Position numbers and translations under genes: made by a program. DNA of 30,433 nt, from positions 1 to 30,433 of the forward strand of contig JAQGDQ010001669.1 of the NCBI GenBank assembly GCA_030141605.1, read 5' to 3'. How positions within the stretch are numbered: position 1 is the stretch's first letter; each line of letters begins with the position of its first letter. Shown piece after piece: positions 22,898 to 30,433 of the stretch. Under the pieces are notes generated by a model. The model saw nothing but the letters and a program-made list of their open reading frames with translations. It ran no database searches and had not been told where the DNA came from. This DNA is from Tubiluchus corallicola (Eukaryota; Priapulida; Priapulimorpha; Priapulimorphida; Tubiluchidae).

Positions 22898-22910
22898 CTG
22901 AAAATTAAAG
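22898..22910 (-). promoter_or_regulatory. 3' splice acceptor of the GPCR exon (phase-1 intron)
   Basis: Read on the minus strand, ctttaattttcag is followed directly by GTAAAATGGTTCC. This is a pyrimidine-leaning tract with a canonical AG, and the open frame becomes receptor-like exactly at the junction. The remaining GT implies a phase-1 intron splitting the TM3 cysteine codon. This inference rests on the family's conserved Cys-x-x-x-Pro spacing, not on a transcript. Confidence 0.8.
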
Positions 22911-23810
22911 TAACAATAGTATACTTAGTTTGTATGCATAAACTTAGTTTGTAAGTTTCCCAGAAGAACAGCGCAAATGCATTGCTTTATTAAACGAAAT
23001 TGTTCCTACTTTTCTTTTTAATCACATTTTTAAATATTGCTGAAATTTGCTATATAGAGAAGATGATAATAATGTCACTGTTTCATAAACAATTCAATAG
23101 ATTCGTATATTAACATTGTCAGGGGAATGCACCTAACCACTACGGTCACCACACAAGTAATCTACCAGTAATAGTTATTGATATACGAAAGTACTACGCA
23201 GGATGTAATGTGCAAGACCTACAACTCTTTCGCACGGTACGGGATATCACAGTCGCTAAGGGCATGTTATAGTGTTGCATGACTAAGAGTTGGATTTCAA
23301 CGTTATGCAATTGTCAGTACTTGACCTTATGTATAAAGCCGTTATACTTTTGCAGTGCGTCAAGGTTATTCTCACCCTTCGGTTATTTTTACAACCATGC
23401 AACGTTGAATTATACGCGTATCATACTATATAAGAATTATACACCAACACTAAATTGTGCACGTATGTTCCATATAGTGTAAAGCACATCCATTCGTGGC
23501 AAATTTACATACCAATGACGACAACCTGGATACTTGATAAGTAAACAGGAAACACAGCCTAATTAAATTTGTTATAGTAAAGACCACTGAGTTTTATAAG
23601 AAACAGTGGTGCCAAAGAACTTGTACAGCTGAGTTACGTTATTGTACTAATTTGATGTTTGCCATATTCAGGAAGAAAACTTGACACACAACTTTAACAA
23701 AGTTAGAATTGTAGTAGCAGTAATAATAGAAAAGCACCGCAATAACTTTTATGATATTTTTATGCTTAATCGGATTGTTAAACTATTTTCTTCAAAAACC
23801 CAAACAACAA
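22911..23810. other. Probable intron of the GPCR; no exon found
   Basis: This lies upstream of the receptor acceptor on its strand. I looked for a minus-strand hydrophobic frame with the TM2 Asn-Leu-x-x-Asp-Leu pattern and did not find one, so TM1-TM2 are probably further right or outside the window. Confidence 0.5.
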
Positions 23811-24119
23811 TCTCTTTCTAAATCACGTGGTCCATTCCAATTTGAAAGCAAGCTGTTTTCCCACCACAGACAATACAAGCGCGATTCAGATGCGTACTCT
23901 TAATGAGCTTAATGAAAGCATTTTTATTGCCACATCACATTATACGACCTGCCAGGAGAACAAGAAACACGATCTCTTTCCAAATCATGTGGTCCATTGC
24001 AACTTGAAAGCAAGTTGTTTTCCCACCACAGACAATACAATCCTGATTCAGATGCGTACTCCTAATGAGCTCAATGAGCTACATCACATTATACGACCTG
24101 TCTGGACAACAAAAAACAA
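23811..24119. repeat. Tandem duplication, period 162 bp, 2 copies
   Basis: Copy 1 starts at 23811 (tctctttctaaatcacgtgg) and copy 2 at 23973 (tctctttccaaatcatgtgg). The second lacks about 13 bases near its end (aaagcatttttatt region). Divergence is low (about ten substitutions over the shared part). The plus strand is open across both copies (23827-24135) because 162 is a multiple of three. Five of the differences are synonymous third-position changes in that frame, but I recognise no protein. Confidence 0.9.
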
Positions 24120-24146
24120 GCTCCGGGGCGCTTAATTGCCTTCGTT

Positions 24147-24363
24147 TCACAAGAAGTGTGACATCCAAACGTCAATAAATTTTTCACCATATTCCATGGA
24201 TCGCTCACTGTCACTTCTTTCGAGTGTCCTTAGTGATTTTGTGAAACTGTGTGGGATGCCCATTCTTTGAGTTAAAACTGCGTACGGCGTATCAGTCTCG
24301 TTCCAGTCATCACATATCACCAAGTTATGCACAGCAGCACAGTTTGGTACCTTTTTTCACGGA
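24147..24363 (-). other. Unrecognised short open frame (about 69 codons)
   Basis: A minus-strand frame between stops carries the sequence N-C-A-A-V-H-N-L-V-I-C-D-D-W-N-E followed by a charged Ser/Arg/Glu-rich part, ending in MSHFL and TGA. Its composition looks more protein-like than the surrounding chance frames. It may be an exon or a transposon fragment, but no clear splice signals flank it and I do not recognise the family. An adjacent minus-strand frame inside the 162-bp repeats (CIVCGGKTTCF) could belong to the same degraded unit. Confidence 0.25.
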
Positions 24364-26797
24364 ACTTCGATTTCATTTGTCAGCCTTTACTGGCAGTTTT
24401 TAATGACAGTTATGTTTTACATAGAACATAGGCGTAGCTCACAGCCTCACGCGACTGATGTTTAAAGTACAACGATATGGTTTCTTTTCCCGATTTTTCT
24501 AACATAGTTATTGTTGGCCGCTCTATGGAGCTTGGGTTTATATTAACATTATAAGTTACGATTCTAGAAATATAGTACTTTATTTCTACAGAGAGATTTT
24601 TTTACCCGCGAGCATCGCGGATGAAAGAGAACTCATGCAATGAATTAAAGTTTTGTTTGGCATCCAGTTTTAGGCATCGACTCCTAACATTGATTAACCC
24701 GAAAACTCTAACATGTTTAGTCACGAAACTTGCAGAGTACACACTTACGGTTGGGACTCGATTAGGAGATGATTGAAATAAGCTGAAATTTTTCATGGCC
24801 CCAGATAATACCCAACATGTAAAAACTAGGACAAACTGCTCAGTTACACTTAATCAGACATAACCAAGTATAAACACACTCGTGCACGCAGATTTGGATC
24901 TGAATTCGTTCAGTCTGTCAAGTAATAAATACGGTCAAGCTCGCGGATTTGAATCTGGATTCATTCAAACTTGTTTACAGACAACTAGACAAATCATAAG
25001 TAATTATACACTTTGCTGCATATACCCTACTGATGACAAGCTCTTGGAAGTAATAACATCTTTTGAAAATAGTAATTTTCGTAATAGTGGTCTGCCCTTA
25101 ATAAAACAGAAATTATAAAGTCAGTTTATTAACGATAATCACAAAACTCATTATAGACAAGATCACTTAATGTATGCATCATGCGCGTATAAAATTACAT
25201 TAAGCAAGTGTATGAAGAAACAGCGATAAGGTACAGGAGGCATGATAAAAATGTAATTAGCCATATTTGTCCGAACAGTGGTTCTTAGTAATCCAAATAA
25301 CACAAAGAACACCAATTCAGTATGTGACAAAACGTGTGCCGGCGAAGTCTTTTACTGAGGTATGTGTCACGGGGAATTAAAAGGCGAGTAAAGAAGCCAC
25401 TTGAGTTAAGGTTCCGGGCACTAACGTTTAAGGTCCAAGTATTGGATTTAGTATTATTTCACAAAGTCAGAGCAAATTAATGTTTACTCTGTAAAAGAGA
25501 TAATTTCAAAGAAATTGATGGCATGTACACTATTGTAAAAGAGAAATATAGTTGCAACAGAAGTTCGAAAATAAACTTTCATTGATTTGGATGCCATAGT
25601 GTAGTGTGGTTGTTACAGTTCTGATATGACAAACTAAGCATGAATATTAATGTTGAAACCGAAACGCGAATTAATGCACACTTTTCAAATGCCTATAGTT
25701 AGTGATGAAAGTTTAAGAAGGTTTAGAAGAAACAAAAAAATCAAGAGGTCTTCAGTAAGTCAGGTACCGGCATGAAATTTAAAGAAGAAAGTGAACAGTC
25801 GACTGAATACAAAACAACGTAGGTTGAAATGGTGCGTTTGTTGTAATGTAAGCCTGTATGATAAAGTACATACACAATGTACATAGACAAATTTATTCGC
25901 AAATTTTTGAAGTTTTTTTAAATACTTACGATACACTAGTAAACAAAATACTGCTTTATGGTTTCAGTGAATGTGATGCACTCCACCTTTAGGCATCTTT
26001 TGACTGCAAATATCTTGCAGAGATTATTTTTAAGAAATTTAATTTAATTTAGTGATTCTGCTAATGGACAGCTTATCAAAAAAACTTTTCTCGTTATTAC
26101 GATTGATATTTTGTAACTTTTAGAACTCGACTCCGGGGTAATCAGATGTGCTTTAAAAGCGTTTTGACAGATTAACTGACTTGGCGACATGGGAGATGAA
26201 GAAAGTTAGAAAAGAACGTGGCATCTTATTATTATATCAAAACATTGAAGAGCGCAGTTGGACTTCGTATTCAACAGTATCACGGTTAGTATCCTGAAAT
26301 AGCTCCCCGTGCATGGATTCATCATTTACGTTCGAGGATTTTCTCTGAATCAAAGTAACAATAAGCGCGATGAGATGAACATTAAAACAATTAGAGTAGG
26401 AAGGCTTGTGACTCTTAAAAGCTTCTTACCAGGTTAATTGGCTTTTAGAGTTTGCCAACTGCACTATAAAAAGCGCACAAAGTTGTATAGATAACTGAGT
26501 TTACTACCTAACTGTGGAAGTTGACAGACTTCACGGTTCCAAGTAAGACTTATCAGAAAATTAATCAGGAATTCCATTTTCAACGGCCATATAATTAACG
26601 GTCGTAATCAAAGGTTTTAATGTCATACTTAGTTCCAACTCAGTGCAGTTCTCTTCTTAATTTATCACAAATTTCGTCACAAATGTGTTCAACTTCAAAC
26701 AAAATCACGTATCTATCAGACATTCGGGAGTATTATGGCGGAGAGAATACAGATGTTTTAACTAGAAGATCATTTCAAGTTATGGCAACATCTTTTT
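24364..26797. other. No recognisable gene
   Basis: Short frames at 24602-24796 (-) and 24882-25118 (+) have no motif I know. The minus frame has a GTAAGTGTG donor-like sequence after MKNFSLFQSSPNRVPT (near 24740), which is suggestive of a small 5' exon but in the wrong phase for the GPCR junction. Confidence 0.45.
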
Positions 26798-26829
26798 TCA
26801 TTATTATCATCATCACCTCCAACAACAGC

Positions 26830-26865
<36 letters not shown>

Positions 26866-26900
26866 AACAACAATAACAACAACAACAACTATAACAACTT
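26798..26900. repeat. (CAT)n then (CAA)n trinucleotide repeat
   Basis: tcattattatcatcatcacc is followed by about 75 bases of CAA/AAC with ATA interruptions. The poly-Asn frame on plus (26620-26991) is a repeat artefact unless transcript evidence shows otherwise. Confidence 0.95.
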
Positions 26901-27502
26901 GATCCTCATTAGCACTACTGTTAAAACCAAACCAGCCATCACCACACTAATGGCTAACATACTAACAAGTCATTCACGCAGACTGATGTGAGTACGAGAT
27001 TGACTATAATTATACTGATTACCCCGTAGGAACATCTCATGTTAACGACAAGTAAATTATTACCACGGGAGTTTGGTGTATACTACATGTAGTTTGGATG
27101 CGAAACTTCAAATCACAACTAACTGAGGTTCGAGGCAGTCTGAAATCTCGAAAACTCATCAGTCTCAAGCGATGCAATGCTTACTGAAAATAACTAACAT
27201 TACTACATGTGTACTACATGATGCATGACAATATTCTGCGAACGAAGACCTTAATTAGTTCTGTATAAGTTTAGCTGCAAAATATACGTCATATTTTTAA
27301 ACACACATAACACTGTTAGGGTATAAAATTATTATTAACTACAATGAAGGTGTATATAGTAAGGTTTAAGGCTTGCACTGATCAGATTCCTGTTTTTGTT
27401 TAGTGAGTTGCCTTGGCTAGACTTACAATCATTGCTGCTAAACATTGCTGCTCCTCCAGTGATACGATATAAGGCCTTTGTTAATGTGTCCCATTTTTAT
27501 TT
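26901..27502. other. No recognisable gene
   Basis: Mixed AT-rich sequence. A donor-like GTAAGT on minus near 27424 follows an open stretch (GGAAMFSSND), whose phase could join the GPCR acceptor, but the peptide lacks TM2 features. Confidence 0.4.
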
Positions 27503-27802
27503 TTAGACGAGCATTTGCAGCAAACTTATTATGAAACTTAAAATACAAAAATTATAAACATGCATCTCTGGCGGTTCATCGACCCATCTTGCAGAATTAT
27601 CTTTCATAATTAGCTTTATTCCGGCACAGCCACAACTATGTACAAAGTACATTACTGTAACCCTTTTAATCGAGGCTACATTCCAACATGTGGAGTACCA
27701 AGTGCATAAAAATGGTCTTCCTCCTTGTATGTGCAAACATTTCACATTTTGACGCTCTGTTCGAAAAAGAACTAAAGCTAAACTAGACTGCCTTTGTTTC
27801 AT
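27503..27802 (-). pseudogene. Possible FLYWCH/MULE-like zinc-finger fragment
   Basis: This is a 99-codon minus-strand frame. It reads QGGRPFLC...YSTCWNVASIKR near the front, then HSCGCAGIKLIMKD and a VDEPPEMHVYN end. The spacing of aromatic residues, Cys pair and final His is loosely like FLYWCH-type zinc fingers, which are often carried by Mutator-like transposons: G-x-x-Y, W-x-C, Cys-basic-IKL, then H-x-N/H. The WRC and final H-x-H positions are not intact (MHVYN). It ends in a hydrophobic stretch before TAA. No other transposase domain is near. The match is weak, done by eye from family knowledge, and could be a chance frame. Confidence 0.25.
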
Positions 27803-28425
27803 CAGATACGGTGAAAAAAATCCTTTTCGGCAACTGAAAATATGAGATCAGATCTTAGCAAAACTACGCATCAGCATGCTGTGAATCAGCTGAAAACTAA
27901 CACTATAGTCCAGGTCACACAGAAGGTGCAAGGAACATGACGCAGGAATTGCTCTCACAAAAACTGAAAATTAGGAAAAAATCGACTTCTTTGTGAAAAG
28001 TCATGCAGCAAGAAATTTTATTTTACACTAAAACCGGTTTTTTCGCACGTCCAGCTAAATCAGTATTCAGTGATTTGCAGAGGTTTCAATTTACGCAAAT
28101 TACAATTACTAGGTTTTGTCAATAGTAGGCCTTATCACTAACCACTTCGCAGTTTTTGTTAACAAAGATACATACTAATTCTGTGCATATGTTATTTATT
28201 CGTTTTTACGAATATAACAAGTGTTGTGTTACCACAATAACAAAATTATTTTATAATAAAGTAGATTAAAACTTGTACTTTTTGCAATTTCTACTTACAT
28301 AATGTAATTGTAATTTATTATCCACTTCAGCATTATATAATTTTACGCTACAATTTGCCTTATTGTTCTAAAACTATTATGTGTTACAATTAGAAAAAAC
28401 TTACAAATATCGTTACAATACCCTA

Positions 28426-28628
28426 AAAATGGAATGTATTGCCGACCGGTTTCGAGCAAAACTGTTCATTATCAAGGCATCAAAAACAAAGAAATGTACC
28501 AGAACTTAGAAACAACATCCAAATACAATTAAGTAGCTAATAACCAACAGATATAAATTCTGGTAAATTTCTTTGTTTTAGATAATGAACAGTTTTGTTC
28601 GAAATCGACCGGCAATAAATTCTATTTT
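28426..28628. mobile_element. Fold-back (inverted-repeat) element, arms about 48 bp, 203 bp overall
   Basis: The left arm 28426-28473 and right arm 28581-28628 are reverse complements with about seven mismatches. The innermost part, actgttcattatc / gataatgaacagt, is perfect. A second nested pair follows: 28483-28504 (aaacaaagaaatgtacc) with 28558-28579 (ggtaaatttctttgttt). Almost the whole element can fold into one hairpin. The accggtttcg motif in the arms recurs in repeat families of many invertebrates. Target duplications were not identified. Confidence 0.8.
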
Positions 28629-30433
28629 GATGTAGTTACAATTATTTGCCTAATATGGATAATTTAATAGTTTACTACATTAATATGGTAGCCACATAAT
28701 AGTTTATCAACGAGAAATAGATATCGTATGGTGGCTAAGAAGAAAAGCTTGTGAAACCAGCCAGGAACTTTCCTCGAGAAATTCTGCCCCACCTAATCTG
28801 TGCGAAATGGGCTTAATGCTCTATATGGCCAAAACATACTCTAACGCGCGATCAATTTTACCTTTAATGAATTAACCTTTAATGTTAATTAATGAATTAA
28901 CAATTAACCCCTAATGAATCGATTTTAATGTGAGCATGCACTGTTTTTTTAACAGTGATAAGCTGTCATTTCTGTCGCATTTCAAAGGATTTGTCGAGAT
29001 GGAATTCGAGTTTCAGCGCTATGAGTGATTTGAAAGAAATCGTGTTTGTGGTTGCCCATTTCTGGTCATTTAAATTTTTGTTGTTTGCTGCTTACTCTTT
29101 ATTTTTTGTGAAAAATTTAGATTAGCGACAACGATGACGTAGCTGGTACCTACAAATTCAACGTGGCGTCAACAATGATAACAATGACAAAAGGATGACA
29201 ATGTTGTTTATAATGTCGCAGTAATGTCACGTCAAAATGAAAACCGGAAGCAAATATTTGTATAACACTGTATGCTATTCGCCGACTGTAATTAATTCAA
29301 AATGACAGTATATCTGTAAATTGTAACAATCATTTTATTATTGTCAATAATCTTTTTGTTTAGGGAATTCCTAGAGAAGACTAGCATCACACTTTTACTG
29401 CATCGCGACGTGCGAACTGATTTTCATGTGTCGACGATCTTTGAAATAAATATGGCTGTAATAAGTTACGGAATCAGAATTGCTATCACCTTCAAACGCC
29501 AGCAGCCTTGGGGACACTGATATTAAACTGCAAATTAATTACGTTTGGAAGTCTGCGCCGTCCGAGCTTAGTAAATATTTCTAATGCAATTCATTAAACC
29601 AAACCAAGGATTCGATTCCTCAGCTTAATCCAATTGTACATCGAGCTGATTTATTTTCCAATTGTGTCATGCTAAACATGGTCATATTCAAAGTAAAAAG
29701 TAAAAAGGTGAGACGAAAAACGAGATCCATAATGGTTTTTCGAGCAGGCCAACTTCAAATAATTTTTATCCTTACGTTCATCAGTACTCGGGGCTTTCAC
29801 GTAAATCCCATTTACACTACAGAGAAGATGCGAGACGCGTCCATGATGATTTTTTTTAACACATTCATTGACTAAATCCACTTGTACTCCTCAAACTTTG
29901 CAAAAGATGTTGGACATTTTAAATGACTGGTGTTTGAAATGCAAAACGAAAATTAAGGAGAGGAACTAGTATTCTGAGGTCAGACTTTGGTTTTAAATGT
30001 GGAGTATATAGTATAAAATTGGCTGACAACTACAGGATTTCTTGGGCTTGTGGAATTCTTGGATTATCAGAATATTGCTACAGTAGTGTCACAGTTAGCA
30101 ACTAGGGCCTTTGGCTTGGTAATAGCTGAATGTAAAGCTCGTGATGGACTTCCTTGTCATTGCATTTCTGATCTATTTCAGTGTAGTCGGACCTGGGGAA
30201 CCCATTTCTGTCAAAAATGACTCCCATTTTCAAAATGGCCGCTACGTGATAACGAAATAATGCCGATCATGCAGTTACATTAAACGTTTCATCATAAAAT
30301 TCATTATACACAACAGAAAAACAACGAGTTGGATCTTGTTGCATCAAGACAGCTGCTATACTAGCCCCAAAATAATGCAAAGCGATTCAAACAGCTCAAT
30401 AAGTAGAAAGCAAAATGGCCGACGGGATCCATA
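28629..30433. other. AT-rich DNA without a recognisable gene
   Basis: There is a cluster of TTAATGAATTAAC-type repeats at 28861-28935 and an ACAATGA-rich patch at 29128-29205. Opposed short frames at 29669-29881 have no recognisable motif. If the GPCR 5' exons are in the window they would have to lie here or to the left on minus, but none was seen. Confidence 0.5.
28861..28935. repeat. Cluster of imperfect (CCTTTAATGAATTAA) repeats
   Basis: The stretch repeats cctttaatgaattaa, cctttaatgttaatt, aatgaattaac and cccctaatgaatcga, concentrating homeodomain-type TAAT cores. Confidence 0.55.

Noticed and set aside
24690-24796. Possible small first exon (MKNFSLFQ... followed by GTAAGTGTG) for the GPCR
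   Set aside because: The donor phase is 0 while the receptor acceptor needs phase 1, and no TM1-TM2 lies between.
26620-26991. 123-codon plus-strand frame with a poly-Asn run
   Set aside because: Most of its length is the (CAA)n repeat read in one frame; the flanks have no recognisable protein motif.
27420-27500. Donor-like GTAAGT whose phase would recreate the TM3 Cys codon
   Set aside because: The peptide before it has no TM1-TM2 character and lacks the W-x-x-G pattern before the cysteine.

Overview
The window is animal (metazoan) nuclear DNA. It is AT-rich, mostly non-coding, full of microsatellites and decayed mobile elements, and holds one clear spliced gene. It has no operons, ribosome binding sites, bacterial genes or CRISPR arrays. 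The one intact coding exon belongs to a rhodopsin-type neuropeptide GPCR of the growth hormone secretagogue receptor / TRH receptor-like type. That receptor, the retroelement Env relic and the hAT-type repeat together suggest a bilaterian, probably marine, invertebrate. I cannot name the phylum.

Layout. 1-426: low-complexity and AT-rich DNA with a full CRE-like octamer. About 427-990: an unusually GC-rich dispersed-repeat candidate ending in an (ATAA/TA) tail. 991-6617: AT-rich DNA with no supportable gene. 6618-7839 (-): a frameshifted relic of a multi-copy uncharacterised invertebrate protein family. 8545-9664 (-): a stop-riddled relic of a baculovirus-F-like / errantivirus-like envelope protein. 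9665-12080: AT-rich DNA with no gene. 12081-12379: a minisatellite. 12654-13120: a non-autonomous hAT-type element with near-perfect terminal inverted repeats and an 8-bp target duplication carrying one mismatch. 13129-17415: no gene, but a perfect DR1 nuclear-receptor half-site pair. 17416-19092: a dense repeat zone with palindromic elements, a (CT)n tract, a decayed tetranucleotide tract, a 15-bp minisatellite and a second, more decayed hAT-like element. 19093-21470: no gene. 21472-21950: a diverged tandem duplication lying in or just past the receptor 3' UTR. 22014-22897 (-): the receptor's last coding exon. 23811-24119: a 162-bp tandem duplication. 24147-24363 (-): an unrecognised short open frame. 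26798-26900: trinucleotide repeats. 27503-27802 (-): a possible zinc-finger transposon remnant. 28426-28628: a fold-back element with hammerhead-like core motifs. The rest is AT-rich DNA.

The only gene likely to be expressed as protein is the GPCR. Its 5' exon(s), carrying the N-terminus, TM1 and TM2, were not found upstream on the minus strand (positions above 22897). They are probably beyond the right edge or in an exon I missed. The remaining coding traces are molecular fossils and do not form a pathway with the receptor.
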